Shown here piece after piece: positions 8,804 through 18,177 of a stretch of 64,000 nucleotides of DNA. The DNA lies in contig CBDCWT010000013.1 in the NCBI GenBank assembly GCA_965223305.1, positions 1 through 64,000 on the forward strand, read 5' to 3'. Below the pieces are notes generated by a model that did not search any database, had not been told where the DNA came from, and was given only the letters and a program-made list of their open reading frames with translations. Position numbers and translations under genes: made by a program. The stretch is from CBDCWT01 sp965223305 (GTDB lineage Bacteria; Planctomycetota; Planctomycetia; Pirellulales; Pirellulaceae). Positions within the stretch are counted from its first letter, which is position 1. Every line of letters starts with the position of its first letter.

Positions 8804-9724
8804 CTACTCTCCGGCCGCAGTATGAAACAGATTGAGGCTAGGTTCCGCTACCTTTTCGGGAAACGCTGAGTCTTCCAGCTTCATCACCCAGTGGTCCTGG
8901 ATCGCGTCGACTCCTAGTCGGGCACCAACGAGGGCGCCGGCCATCGCCGCAATTGTATCGGTGTCTCCGCCCTGCCAGATTGCTGCGGCAATCGCCTCCT
9001 GAAAATCGTCTGGATAAAGCGCAAAACAGCCGATTGCTGTCACCACCGATTCATGCGACGCGATACCATTCCCGAACTGCTCAAGGTCTGATTCACTGGA
9101 AAGATTCCTAAGCGAAATCAGTTGATTCTTGAATACCGTCGTTTTGACTCGCGGGATCAGCCAGTCGGCGATCAACTCGGGTGTGATTGCCGACTCGGTA
9201 GTGGCAATCGCGGTTGTTAGGGCGATCATCTGAGCGCCTTCAACTCCCAATTCATTGCGATGCGTCGACAGCGCACTTTCCCTAGCCTGCTCCCAAATGA
9301 GATCGTGATCGCGACAGAAGCGTAGTCCGACTGGCGCCGCGCGCATTGCCGCACCGTTCCCCCACGATCCACCAGGGAACAAATGCTCGACCAGGTGCTC
9401 GTATTCGCAGTTCGTCCGAAACGCGTCCATGAGCACGCGGGTGCCGCGTCCGTAACCCCGCCACGGGGTGTAGTTGTTCACAAACGTCGCCATCAGTTCG
9501 TACGGGTCAATCCGTTGGTGTTCTACGAGGTGCGTGGCGAGGGCAAATGCCATTTCAGTATCGTCGGTATAGTTGCGCTGCGCGTCAGCGGAGTATCTGA
9601 ACATGTCGATTTTGTCTCCAAAGCGACTGCGCAACCACGTCGTGTCCTGACCTTCAAATGTGGCGCCGATGCTGTCTGCGACAGCTTCGCCAAGCAGACA
9701 ACCGTGGACTTGTTCAATTCGCAC
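8804..9724 (-). CDS. ADP-ribosylglycohydrolase (DraG/ARH-type)
   Basis: The 306-residue protein has the signatures of the ADP-ribosylglycohydrolase family: the acidic YTDDTEM motif near residue 50 that binds the dinuclear Mg centre, the GSWGNGAAMRAAPVG loop, and the second metal motif GGDTDTIAAMAGAL near the C-terminus. Such enzymes remove ADP-ribose from proteins or act on related nucleotides; they often oppose ADP-ribosylating toxins. No partner transferase is visible next to it. It is a cytoplasmic enzyme with no signal peptide. The gene stands alone, with an insertion sequence about 300 bases to the right. Confidence 0.85.
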   Translation of the reverse strand: MRIEQVHGCLLGEAVADSIGATFEGQDTTWLRSRFGDKIDMFRYSADAQRNYTDDTEMAFALATHLVEHQRIDPYELMATFVNNYTPWRGYGRGTRVLMDAFRTNCEYEHLVEHLFPGGSWGNGAAMRAAPVGLRFCRDHDLIWEQARESALSTHRNELGVEGAQMIALTTAIATTESAITPELIADWLIPRVKTTVFKNQLISLRNLSSESDLEQFGNGIASHESVVTAIGCFALYPDDFQEAIAAAIWQGGDTDTIAAMAGALVGARLGVDAIQDHWVMKLEDSAFPEKVAEPSLNLFHTAAGE

Positions 9725-10020
9725 GTTTCAGACTCGATCGAGAAATGCCACATCAAGGTCCTCGCATTTACGCATTATACGCCCTGGCCAATCACACTCT
9801 CGTGGCGCGCGGCATCGAGTTCTCCTACGCCATTGAGCCGCGGAGTCTCGCGAACTGGGATGATCGGCGTTAACTAGCTCGCCTTGGTATCTATGAAAGA
9901 GTCGGTCTTGCTGAAGAGAAGCGGTTCTCCTATCGCCGATGCATTGGGAAGAGTTCAAGCTTTCCCTCAACAACAGGAGAACCACGACGATGTTATGTGG
10001 TGTAGGCGGGGGGGGTTGCA

Positions 10021-11297
10021 CCCACGACGATCGCATCTAACTCGCTATCCAAATAGGATTTTTTCGAGGAATTGTGTGCTCCACGCGGCTTTCTTCCGTT
10101 TGCCTTTCAAACTTCCCTTCGAAGGGTCGCGTTTGAGCAGGCTGATTACAGACTTTCGCAAAAAGCCGAAGTTCTGTGTGCTATCGCCGTTGCGAAGCCG
10201 ACTCGAATCTTCTCCGAATACGACGTCCAGGATCCAGTGCATGCTTTCGATCGACCAATGGCCTCGGACGGACTTCGCAAATTCTTTCACCTTGGGAGCG
10301 CGGCTGCTGATGTAGTATCTGACCTCGCTTGTTTCTTTGCCGTCCGATGCCGTGGTGATGGTGATCGCCTGACCGATCGACTTCAACCCCTTCCAGCCGC
10401 GACGAAGATTCTTCAACGATTCGGGGAGCGGAGCCACCGTGTAATCACGCGATTCAAGTGTTCCTCTTGCCTTCTCAGCGGTATGGTGTTGGCGACAACC
10501 GTACTCATGGAAATCTTCGTTTTCATGTCGTTGGAGGAAGAACTCAGCGATTGCTTCCGACAGTTTTGGCTGATTGTCCTTCACTGCCAAGACATAGTCA
10601 CCGCCACTGTCGACAATCTGCTTGGCAATCTCCTTCTGACAACCCATTGCATCGATACTGACAATGGCGCCTTTAAGTTCCAGCATTTCTAGCAACTTGG
10701 GGATCGCCGTGATTTCATTCGATTTCGAGTCCACGGCGACCTGGCCCAGCGTCATGCCCTGCTTGGTGGCCCAAGCACTGACTACATGAAGCGGATTGTC
10801 ACGATGTTTTGCACCGCCAGAGCCTCGCAACGTCTTCCCGTCAATTGGGACAAACTTGGGACCGCCCGATTGGTCGTTCGCCGTCAAAGAAGAGACCCAA
10901 TCGAGAAACGACTTTTGGAACTGATCCGGTTTGATCAAGGATATGACGCGTCCGATCGTGTCATGCGACGGCACACCGTTTTTCAGTTCCACAAATCTGC
11001 GGCACCAAGCCAATTGTGTGGTGGCGAAGCTCGCGATGTCCGAGGGTCCATCACACCCCGCAATCGTGCCAGCTACGCTAATGAACAAGATATCAATCAA
11101 GCCATGGATCCTGGTTCGCTCAATCCGTGGTTCTTCGACGTCGGAGAAATGGTCTACAAAATCAAGTGACGCTGCTAGCATGGCGGCCTCCGTGAAACGA
11201 AATCAAAATCCGTCTACAGAAACTATTCGCTGCTAGCCTTTACAAAGGCAACGCCAACGCGAATCATTAACCGTCAACTTGATGCGATCGTCGTGGG
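10021..11297 (-). mobile_element. ISAs1-type insertion sequence (~1.28 kb)
   Basis: The element carries one ISAs1-type transposase bounded by 17-bp perfect inverted repeats: CCCACGACGATCGCATC at 10021-10037 and its reverse complement at 11281-11297. I see no direct target-site duplication just outside the repeats, so the exact ends could differ by a few bases. It lies between the ADP-ribosylglycohydrolase and the DUF6236-like gene and does not visibly interrupt a reading frame. Confidence 0.75.
10045..11181 (-). CDS. ISAs1-family transposase
   Basis: The 378-residue protein has the ISAs1 hallmarks in order: an N-terminal helical domain (LIDILFISVAGTIAGCDG), FVPIDGKTLRGS with the first catalytic Asp, AIVSIDAMGCQKEIAK with the second, and RGHWSIESMHWILDVVFGED with the catalytic Glu. 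The DDE triad is therefore intact and the length is full. It makes DNA cuts at the inverted repeats. The reading frame starts inside the right terminal repeat region and ends 8 bases inside the left one, so the element is fully used by this gene. Confidence 0.9.
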   Translation of the reverse strand: MLAASLDFVDHFSDVEEPRIERTRIHGLIDILFISVAGTIAGCDGPSDIASFATTQLAWCRRFVELKNGVPSHDTIGRVISLIKPDQFQKSFLDWVSSLTANDQSGGPKFVPIDGKTLRGSGGAKHRDNPLHVVSAWATKQGMTLGQVAVDSKSNEITAIPKLLEMLELKGAIVSIDAMGCQKEIAKQIVDSGGDYVLAVKDNQPKLSEAIAEFFLQRHENEDFHEYGCRQHHTAEKARGTLESRDYTVAPLPESLKNLRRGWKGLKSIGQAITITTASDGKETSEVRYYISSRAPKVKEFAKSVRGHWSIESMHWILDVVFGEDSSRLRNGDSTQNFGFLRKSVISLLKRDPSKGSLKGKRKKAAWSTQFLEKILFG

Positions 11298-11623
11298 GGC
11301 CGGGCGAAGAGCGAACGGCGACGGCGAGACGACAGCAGGGCTAGAGCAAGCTGGTCCAAGCATAAACGATCACCACTCACAATCAGCCGGAACACGAAAA
11401 CAGGCGACTACGCAAAGCGCTACCCTTATGCAATAAAACCGATGGAAACCGTTTTCGCTTGACAAACTCTTACAGGAACGGTCATATCGCCCGAGTACGA
11501 CGTACCCGCCGCAGGTAGCGAGGTCACCGTGTCAGAAGTTGACGTGATGGGCACGCCGAACGCACGACGCTTGCCGGCTCCTGTACATCGAATGGTGTTT
11601 TCACTTCCTTGGGCCCTCCGAGT
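11298..11623. other. Gene-free spacer holding motif copy 2
   Basis: No coding frame is supported. The region holds the diverged motif ACGGTCATATCGCCCGA at 11478-11494. Confidence 0.45.
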
Positions 11624-12715
11624 TTAGCGGTACGGTCGGCCGACGATCATCCTTCGTAAAAGGTCATAGTCGAGCAGTTCATTGCGGAGACCGCCGATCA
11701 TCTGTTGGGATTTCGCTTCGTTGTCGTCCCCAGGCTTCGACATGGTCTTGCCGAACACTCGGACGACAACTTGGAGTCCGTATCGGACTAGCTGTGCGGA
11801 GAGACTTGGTGCCAGACCCGGGACGCTGAGCAGGCATCCAATGCCAAATGGCCCCCAGTCTTTTAGCTTAGAGGCAAATGCCGTCTTGCGGAATTGTTCA
11901 ACGGCATGATGGTATTCGTTCGTAGCCGACTGTATTCGCGCTACGAGCTCCTTTTCGTCACTGATCTTGTAAAGCAGATTATCCTTGCTCAACTCTCGAA
12001 TGGCGCGTTGAAAAGGTGTTCGTACAGCCTCGAATCGATCGCGAAGTGCTACGAACTCATTTGGCTCAAGAATTCCAATCGTTCGAGGAATCTCGGTCTT
12101 GATAATTGACGAAGCCAAACAACTCTCGACGTCCGTACCAAACTTCCGCTCCAGATGCCCCATTGTGGTCACGGAAAAATCAAGTTGTTCATCAGTAATC
12201 GTTCGGAGCCCAAATCTGCGGGAAAGATTGTCTGCCAATACTGACAGGATGAGACAGGACGCCCTTTCTTCAACGACTTGAGATCCCTCTGCGCCCGGTT
12301 CATCAATCATTTTCGTTAGTTCCGGTCTCACGAGCTGGCGTGCGTTCAACAAGTGGAGTACTTTTTCAGTGAGTTTCTCGTTGCGTGTGAAGACGTGGCC
12401 TTCAACTCCAATGCCGTCTTGCCCAATTACGATTTTGACTTGGTTGCTAGGTCGAGTGCGTTGGACGATGTCATCAAGAGCTCTTTCGAATCGTTGCCAT
12501 CCGAGGTCGTCGAGACCCATTTCGTACTGGTCATCGCGTCGCTCACCGAAGCAGTCAGGGATCAAATCGAACACCTTAGAGTTTCGCTCGTCATAGTGTG
12601 CGGAAACATCCGACGGGATTATCACTTCGACTTTGTCGAAAAAAAGAAGCACTGACCGAACGAAGTCAACTGGTGGGTCCCAACTAGGATAGTAGAGTGC
12701 GTTGAAATTCGTCAT
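11624..12715 (-). CDS. DUF6236-like hypothetical protein
   Basis: A 363-residue soluble protein (start ATG 12715, with GTGAGAAG upstream; a 13-residue longer start also exists). Its N-terminus, ALYYPSWDPPVDFVRSVLLFFDKVEVIIPSD, resembles the 'LxYPxxxxxxxxWLxxxLLxxDxVxxIxP' start of DUF6236 family proteins that are common in accessory regions. The function of that family is unknown. The middle is helical and rich in charged residues, with a C-terminal hydrophobic stretch (FGIGCLLSVPGLAPSLSAQL) that could be a membrane or re-entrant segment. It is followed on the same strand by the PIN-domain gene. Family assignment is by eye and moderate. Confidence 0.55.
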   Translation of the reverse strand: MTNFNALYYPSWDPPVDFVRSVLLFFDKVEVIIPSDVSAHYDERNSKVFDLIPDCFGERRDDQYEMGLDDLGWQRFERALDDIVQRTRPSNQVKIVIGQDGIGVEGHVFTRNEKLTEKVLHLLNARQLVRPELTKMIDEPGAEGSQVVEERASCLILSVLADNLSRRFGLRTITDEQLDFSVTTMGHLERKFGTDVESCLASSIIKTEIPRTIGILEPNEFVALRDRFEAVRTPFQRAIRELSKDNLLYKISDEKELVARIQSATNEYHHAVEQFRKTAFASKLKDWGPFGIGCLLSVPGLAPSLSAQLVRYGLQVVVRVFGKTMSKPGDDNEAKSQQMIGGLRNELLDYDLLRRMIVGRPYR

Positions 12716-12981
12716 GTGTTCGAACTTCTCACTAACCTGACAGGCACGAGACAACAGCGCTGTAAATTGTATCCGTTGCCTGCTTCTATGTCACGCCTCG
12801 CAGCAGGTGATCGGCCGTTTCCGCCCCGTGACCATCGTGAATCCTGAGGATCGCGAACTCGAACGTCGCCGGTCTTACAGCCGCGCGATCCAGACCTGCC
12901 AGCTCAGCAACCAGAGCGGATCCTTAGCTAGCTAGGGCTTGCACGAAGCGCCGACTCATTTTCAATGAAAGTGAGTGTGTC

Positions 12982-13977
12982 CTACGATCGGTTCATCTTG
13001 ACCACTTCGATCGACGCTACCTCCTCGCCAACAACGTCAAGCTGAACGTCCATCTCGACTTCCGGGTACACGCACTCGCACTTTGGCGGGCTGTAAGCGA
13101 CACGGCGATCGTAGACATCGGCCCACGGATAGTACTCGACCTCGACCTCCAACTCTGCCCAAACCGTCGCGCCCACGTAGAGTTCATTCGGGTCGGCGTC
13201 TGACACGAAGAAGTCAGTCACCTTGTGCTGAATGATCTGAATCGGGTTCGTATAGTGCGTCAGCTCCCCTTTCTCACTGAGATCCAACCGTAGTGGGTTT
13301 TCCTTGCCGGCGCTGTACAATCGCTCGAACGACGCGAACAGCTCCGCAGACTCAAGCTCCTCTTCGAGCCACTCTTTCGTGACGAACGACGTCGTTTGGT
13401 GAAACTTTTTCAGGAAATCGTTGATATTCCTGACCGGCTCCAAGTTCCTGCTACCATCGCCCAATTCGGCGAGCAATTCGGGCCTCAGTTGTTCCTTCGC
13501 CTAGAACGCCTTGTCATCGCTGACGAACGCGACGCGCGTTTCCCTGACGATCGGTACCAGCGCTAGCCAAATCAGAACGTCCCGCGCCTCCTCGCCGTGC
13601 TTCGATGCAGGGGGGACTCGCCCCGTAAGCCTGCGCACGAGTTCGTCGAGATCCTCGCTCGCGTTTGTGACGAAATCTACTAGTTCGGCCAAGCTGGCGA
13701 GCTGCTTCCTCAGAGACGCAACACTTCCGGCGGCGTCTAGCACCGGTTTCTGATCCTTCGCTTCAGGGAATAGCCGCAGGTGCGTCTTGTACGCGCCGGT
13801 CAGCTTAACGTCGAGATCATTAACTTCACGCTCCCGGTGGGCGCACAGTTCTTCGACTACGACCAACGGAAGCAGCAGTCTGGACCGCGTCACTCGAAGG
13901 TAGGCCCTGAGCGATTTGAGTGCGGGGCTGTCCAGGCCAACACCTCGGATCGCATTTGCATCAAGCATCACATCCAT
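12982..13977 (-). pseudogene. PIN-domain (DUF4935-like) protein with in-frame TAG
   Basis: The N-terminal half is a PIN-type nuclease: MDVMLDANAIRG with the first Asp, VVVEELCAHR with the second acidic residue, and VAFVSDDKAF with the C-terminal acid pair. At 13501-13503 the frame meets a TAG immediately after that last motif. The same frame then continues without a break (AKEQLRPELLAELGDG...) for 160 more residues to 12982. The two halves are thus one 331-codon gene split by a nonsense codon, not by a frameshift. A single change from CAG would explain it. The start at 13977 has GAGGG upstream. Such proteins are RNA-directed nucleases often found near defence or toxin genes. Confidence 0.75.
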
Positions 13978-14332
13978 TCGACGTGAACCCTCTATTGTGA
14001 TTGCCCGAAAGCGTTGAGTGATCTGTGATTTGCCCACACAGAGCTTCGGAGGAAGTCGCGCCCTCTCAAGACAGTCAGTCTTTCGACAAGTTCACCATGT
14101 TTCGCCTATTTCACGCAGTTTGCAAGGGACAAGACCATTCCCCGCCACATGATCCCTGTGTTTTCTAGGGTGCGTCGGTCACATCGCCCGAAGCATCCAA
14201 ACGTTCGTTTAAGACGTGCTCCACCCACTCACCCGGAATGCGACTCTCAATTCGCTCGAGGGGACGCGCGAAGCGTGTTTGTCCTGGTAGCCGATCATTC
14301 GTACAATGAAGAGATGTCTTGGAGAAGCACAC
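13978..14332. other. Spacer holding motif copy 3
   Basis: About 355 bases with no supported gene. It contains the exact motif TCGGTCACATCGCCCGA at 14175-14191, roughly 140 bases upstream of the toxin-antitoxin pair. Confidence 0.5.
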
Positions 14333-14551
14333 ATGATTCGAATTGTCGCGACAGCGGAACAGCTTCGCCAGCTGAACGAAGCCAACGACGTCATCGAACT
14401 AGTCGATGAAAATGGCAAACGAGTTGGAGTTGTTGCCAGAGAGGTTGACTTGGAGGACATACGGATCGCGCGAGCACGGCTAGAGTCTGAGCAGCCGCGA
14501 CTGACGTATGCCGAGGTTCTTGATCACCTCAATCGTCTCGAGACGACGTGA
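14333..14551 (+). CDS. Antitoxin of RelE/ParE-type toxin-antitoxin pair
   Basis: A 72-residue protein (MIRIVATAEQLRQLNEANDVIELVDENGKRVG...) with an N-terminal beta-strand segment and a charged helical C-terminus, the layout of antitoxins with a small DNA-binding head and a toxin-neutralising tail. The ATG at 14333 is favoured over the one at 14306 because homologues of this small-antitoxin type start MIRI/MQ-I. Its stop codon overlaps the GTG start of the toxin gene by four bases, giving translational coupling. It is expected to repress its own promoter with the toxin; no operator was identified. Confidence 0.65.
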   Translation: MIRIVATAEQLRQLNEANDVIELVDENGKRVGVVAREVDLEDIRIARARLESEQPRLTYAEVLDHLNRLETT

Positions 14552-14805
14552 GCCGCTACACCGTCGTTTGGCTGCGAGACGCCATCAACGAACTCGGCAA
14601 CATCTGGTTAGCTGCAACCGATCGAAACGCTATCACAGGCGCGTCCGCCGAGATCGACCGCATTCTCGAAACCAATGCGGCGACGAAGGGCAAACCGCTT
14701 GCCGAGGGGCTCCGTGTGTATGACCAACCGCCCCTTCGCGCCGTGTTTTCGGTCAGTGATTCTGACCGAAGGGTCGAGGTAGCTCGATTCGATTATTGTA
14801 GATGA
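14548..14805 (+). CDS. RelE/ParE-superfamily toxin
   Basis: The 85-residue protein has the compact alpha/beta fold typical of RelE/ParE toxins: YTVVWLRDAINELGNIWLA at the N-terminus, a central helix (ASAEIDRILETN), and the C-terminal strand RAVFSVSDSDRRVEVARFDY. These toxins cleave mRNA on the ribosome (RelE) or poison gyrase (ParE); the sequence alone does not say which. The GTG start overlaps the antitoxin stop (GTGA). It is immediately followed by the fourth copy of the island motif at 14848-14864. Confidence 0.75.
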   Translation: MSRYTVVWLRDAINELGNIWLAATDRNAITGASAEIDRILETNAATKGKPLAEGLRVYDQPPLRAVFSVSDSDRRVEVARFDYCR

Positions 14806-14847
14806 ATCGGGAGTAAGTCCTTCCCAGTGTCGGCCTCTCAACTCCAT

Positions 14848-14864
14848 TCGGTCACATCGGCCGC
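14848..14864 (+). other. Island motif copy 4, next to the integrase 3' end
   Basis: TCGGTCACATCGGCCGC, differing from the exact core by one internal base and the last base. It sits between the toxin and integrase 3' ends, a place where an attachment site could be expected. Confidence 0.4.
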
Positions 14865-14869
14865 CTGTC

Positions 14870-15946
14870 TTATCCGACCGCTTCCTCGAACGGACGGCGG
14901 CAACACGGACACCGCGTGTCGAATCCGCGAACGAGTGAATTGAAAGCCGATGGCTTGGGCAACGTCATGATTGCCTTGAAGGCGAGAGGAGCTCGGTCAG
15001 CGTAGTGGCGGTAGGTTATTCCACCAACGGCGTGCCCCAGGATTTCGATCGACGATTCCGGCATGTGTTCGTCGTAGTAGGTGGCACTAGTTTCGTAGGT
15101 CTTTCAAGACCCAGGGCTTATCTTGTCCAGTTTCCACGTCTGTTTTTGCTGTGATCCCGGCGATCTGACAAAGCTCTCGAAACCTTGCGTTAGGTCGCGA
15201 ACTTCCACCAAGGAACACCGGATCGTCCGGCCGTCTTGTCTCTAGGCAAATGCTCTTCAAGTGAGCGTGAACAACTCGGTTCATCGGTCTGCAGAACGAT
15301 TTTTTTGTCTTCACGCGGCGATACGACAGCCATCCCCAACGCGATTTCTGTTTGATCTCGCGACTAGGTGCTGATGAACTCCAGCAAACGTCCTCCCAAA
15401 AAATTGGTCTGTGAAATGAAGTCAACCCCCAGACTGTGCCGGAGTCCAGACCATAGTTGAAGAACACGACAAGGGCTGCTCGCCAGTAGTTGCCAACCTT
15501 CAGCGTGTCGCTCCATCCTCGGGGTCGGTGCAACCGATGAGTGGCGAAATAAAGAGCGCTGAGTTCAGTCTTCGTGAGGTAATGCCGACCGGCAACGTCG
15601 CGTTGGGGCACGGGTTTTGGGAAACGCGGAGGTGTGTCGATGAGGTCGTTCTCCCATGCCCAGGAAACTACCGCGCGTAGTTGAGTCCTTGCCTTATTCG
15701 CCGTCCGGCCGGGATTCGTTCCTCCATCCTCGGCGGCGCGCGCACTGACCAATTCAGAAACTCTCGTATCGCCTGCCGATTCAGCTTCTCAATTGGCCCT
15801 CCTTTATTACAGGCTCGCCACTTTCTAACCGTAGTCTTGTACTCGCTTCTTGTTCCGGAGGTTGGGTTTCGTGACGAAAGATATAGTTCCACAGCCTTTG
15901 GAAAGACGTTGACATATTGAGGCTCCAACTCCACCAGTCGCCTCAT
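14870..15946 (-). pseudogene. Tyrosine integrase, decayed by two single-base deletions
   Basis: Three overlapping frames together make one site-specific integrase. The N-terminal SAM-like DNA-binding part (KAVELYLSSRNPTSGTRSEYK) leads to the core: NKARTQLRAVVSWAWEND, VVFFNYGLDSG, then KPWVLKDLR with the box-I region, and ILGHAVGGITYRHYADR carrying the box-II His and the catalytic Tyr. Frames change near 15740-15755 (one G missing after AATTGG) and near 15098-15110 (one base missing after CTACGAAA). The protein cannot be made as written. Integrases of this type mobilise genomic islands, and the decay suggests a stranded island. Motif copy 4 lies 5 bases beyond its stop codon. Confidence 0.75.
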
Positions 15947-16037
15947 TGCCTATCAAAGTCAAAGCAGAGAGATTTGCCTCTTGCGTTGGGTGGCGTTTTC
16001 CTACACCACGCGAAATGGGACCCGTACCATTCCAATA

Positions 16038-16190
16038 CTACTTGCGCGGCAGGTGACCGAAGCGTGTTGCGGCCGCGAAAAGCAAGGCCTGCGTCAATAC
16101 CTCGGTGCGCTCAGACGATGAATCCTTTACGTTCGGCTCTTGCGCAAAGTGCGTCGGCCTATTGCGCCTCCGCGATTTACGGGCTTCCAT
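16038..16190 (-). CDS. Possible small basic protein (50 residues)
   Basis: A short basic N-terminus (MEARKSRRRNRP) followed by an amphipathic segment ending FAAATRFGHLPRK. The frame starts 20 bases after the neighbouring gene's stop. Nothing identifies its function; a ribosome site is weak. It is offered because its composition differs from the shadow frames and it sits between the integrase and an upstream gene, where excisionase or accessory genes often lie. Confidence 0.3.
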   Translation of the reverse strand: MEARKSRRRNRPTHFAQEPNVKDSSSERTEVLTQALLFAAATRFGHLPRK

Positions 16191-16212
16191 TCTGCGTTCC
16201 GGTTTCTTTCCC

Positions 16213-16522
16213 TCACATGAAGCTCTCGATCTGCGAGCGGCTGTGGAGTTGCAGGTCGTCGAGTGTCTGCTGGACCAATTGGCGGCTGTTATCGCCGTCA
16301 AGAAGCAGGAGATCGATGTAACTCTCGTTGACGCCAAACGCGCCGCCGAGCGCGCGGCCGCTTAGGTTAGCTTCGAGTGCATCGCCGACGGCGTCTTCGA
16401 TGTTTCCTCGCACGGGGGTCTGTTCACCATCCGGAAAGATCGAGCCGTCAATGGCAATGTAAGCCAATTCGGCTCCCGTCCGTTCCAGCAGGTCTTTCGG
16501 GCGGTTTGCCCTCGTTATTCAA
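16213..16522 (-). pseudogene. Hypothetical protein, frameshifted near N-terminus
   Basis: A frame rich in acidic residues (AYIAIDGSIFPDGEQTPVRGNIEDAVGDALEANLSG) runs to 16213. Upstream, its natural start FLNNEGKPP(K)DLLERTGAELAYIAI is in a different frame; removing one base at the GGG of 16499-16501 joins them. The function is unknown to me. It is counted as frameshifted on this evidence alone, and an internal TTG start at about 16467 is the other reading. Confidence 0.45.
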
Positions 16523-16597
16523 GAAGTCGGGGATTAGGGGGATTGGTCTGAGTGAGCGGCGATCGCAAATAGCTCCGGTGATCGCCGCACAAAACAA

Positions 16598-16623
16598 ACA
16601 CCCGACCAATTCAGGCCGGGTGT
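16598..16623 (-). terminator. Intrinsic terminator of the PEP-CTERM gene
   Basis: In the minus direction an ACACCCGGCC / GGTCGGGTGT stem with a six-base loop is followed by TTTGTTTTGT. It lies about 30 bases after the stop of the PEP-CTERM gene. Confidence 0.75.
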
Positions 16624-16651
16624 TGCTACATTCTCGACTTGCGCTTCTTCC

Positions 16652-17218
16652 TCAAAAGTTCGAACGATGTCGTCGATAGATCGCTAGTCCGATGAGGCTC
16701 AGGCTTGCCAGGGCGGCGTATGTGGAGGGTTCTGGCACGGTGTGAATGTTGTTGAAGTTACTCCAAACACCAGCTACAAGCTGATCTGAGAAGACGCCAT
16801 GGGTAACGCTGATGTGGGCATTCGACTCCGGCATTGAGTGAAGTACTTGTCGGCCATTGCTGCCTGGGATGGTAGGCAAGATGTTAAAGCCGAGTATCTG
16901 ATACGTCTTTCCCGCCTCTAACTGAATGTTCAGATTGAAATAACTGAAACCGCCGGTGTTAGGACCGTGACCATTACTGTAAATCCTTATACCGTCAGTA
17001 ACGTTCCAAACCTCGGTAAGTCCGGCGTCATCCTGAGGATGAACGTCAAAGCCAGTTATGACTGAGTCGGCCAGCGCATCGAACTGAATTCCCCAGTTGG
17101 TGTGTCCCACAACGTCAGTGTCGAATGAAGCCGGTCCAGGAAGGATAAGCGAACCCGCCGCATGACTTTGAAAACCCAGCATTCCCACGAACAACAGTAG
17201 TGTCGCTCTGTTCATCAT
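16652..17218 (-). CDS. PEP-CTERM sorted secreted protein
   Basis: A 188-residue exported protein. The N-terminus is a signal peptide (ATLLLFVGMLGFQSHAAGS); the end carries the PEP-CTERM sorting signal VPEPSTYAALASLSLIGLAIYRRHR: the VPEP motif, a hydrophobic segment, and a basic tail. Such proteins are processed by an exosortase and placed on the outside of the cell. The middle is predicted beta-rich and resembles no domain I can name. The start at 17218 (ATG ATG) is preceded by GTGAGAAC. An intrinsic terminator follows the gene. Confidence 0.8.
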   Translation of the reverse strand: MMNRATLLLFVGMLGFQSHAAGSLILPGPASFDTDVVGHTNWGIQFDALADSVITGFDVHPQDDAGLTEVWNVTDGIRIYSNGHGPNTGGFSYFNLNIQLEAGKTYQILGFNILPTIPGSNGRQVLHSMPESNAHISVTHGVFSDQLVAGVWSNFNNIHTVPEPSTYAALASLSLIGLAIYRRHRSNF

Positions 17219-17406
17219 TGTTCTCACGTCTTTGCTTTCACTGATTCTGAATCTCCAGAGTAGCAATTAACCCCCTGAAAGGGAAGCTGAATACCAGTCT
17301 TTTCGCCAAGAGGAAGTGACTTGTCAGTCCGATCGTGCTGGTCCCGACCGAACCTGATTTGCGTTATGGTGTCGAAAGAGAAGGAGCGATAGACGCTGAG
17401 AGCATC

Positions 17407-17644
17407 ATGAACGCAAAGAAGAAAGCAATCCTTGACCGCATCGAACACCTTGAAGACGCGATAACCAAGGGGCGAGAGTACCTCGAAAACGGCGATCACG
17501 CTCATTGGCATGGATTCCGTCTCCTCCAAGGTGCTGGACGGCAAGATACTTCCGCCGCATAGGGGTTGGGTAAAGTACGTCTTCCTACTCAGACACGAAA
17601 GGGCTCTCGACAACGCGTATAGGAAACTGGATAGGCTGTCCTAA
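17407..17644 (+). pseudogene. Possible small gene with frameshift
   Basis: The frame MNAKKKAILDRIEHLEDAITKGREYLENGDHAHWHGF is helical and charged and looks real. Shortly after, it ends early, while another frame continues as VLDGKILPPHRGWVKYVFLL and RHERALDNAYRKLDRLS to a stop at 17642-17644. The joint reading would be about 78 residues. No family is recognised; the join is an inference from composition. Confidence 0.35.
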
Positions 17645-17694
17645 AAGGCGTACTTCGCGGAACGCCTCGGGCAGAGTCACCTTGAGCCTTCTCC

Positions 17695-18177
17695 ATGCCT
17701 TGCGAGGCCACAATCGTGACCGACATTTCCGTTCCAGAACAAAAGGTCTGTGAACGACTTGCACCGCTACTTCGGGAGCACCAGGTTGGCGATTCGCTCG
17801 GTGAGCTGATGGCTTCCTTCGAGTTCTTTCTCCCAGAAGTTCTCCGCGAAGTGCATGAAGAATGGCGATACGAGAGTTTGGACGGCATCTATCCGAGCAT
17901 CTTTAGGAAGACTGGCGAACGTGAGGCCGAACTACTAGGCCTGGCGATTTTTATCTCCGACCAAGCACTCACTCCAGTTCACTTCCGATTGCAGCTATCA
18001 CCGACTTTCGACCGAGTTGCATGGATTGATTTGAGACTGGGTGAATGCACTGAGAGCGGCTGTCGTCGCGAGCCCTATGGGCATGCGAAGGTGCAAAGCA
18101 CGATGCTGCACGTCTCCGAGCGACTCGATTCAATTGAGTGGTTCTATCATGTCGGTTACGGCGAGCGGGATTCGTAG
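17695..18177 (+). CDS. Hypothetical 160-residue protein
   Basis: Not recognised. It is a soluble alpha/beta protein with no signal peptide; segments such as FEFFLPEVLREVHEEWRYESLDGIYPS and LHVSERLDSIEWFYHVGYGE look like a compact domain. Its size and isolated position resemble immunity or orphan cassette genes, but nothing here proves that. The start codon is an ATG with no clear ribosome site. Confidence 0.5.
   Translation: MPCEATIVTDISVPEQKVCERLAPLLREHQVGDSLGELMASFEFFLPEVLREVHEEWRYESLDGIYPSIFRKTGEREAELLGLAIFISDQALTPVHFRLQLSPTFDRVAWIDLRLGECTESGCRREPYGHAKVQSTMLHVSERLDSIEWFYHVGYGERDS

Noticed and set aside
9750..9880. Possible second attC because of GGCGTTAAC at the end
   Set aside because: The other end does not carry RYYYAAC and the inner arms do not pair.
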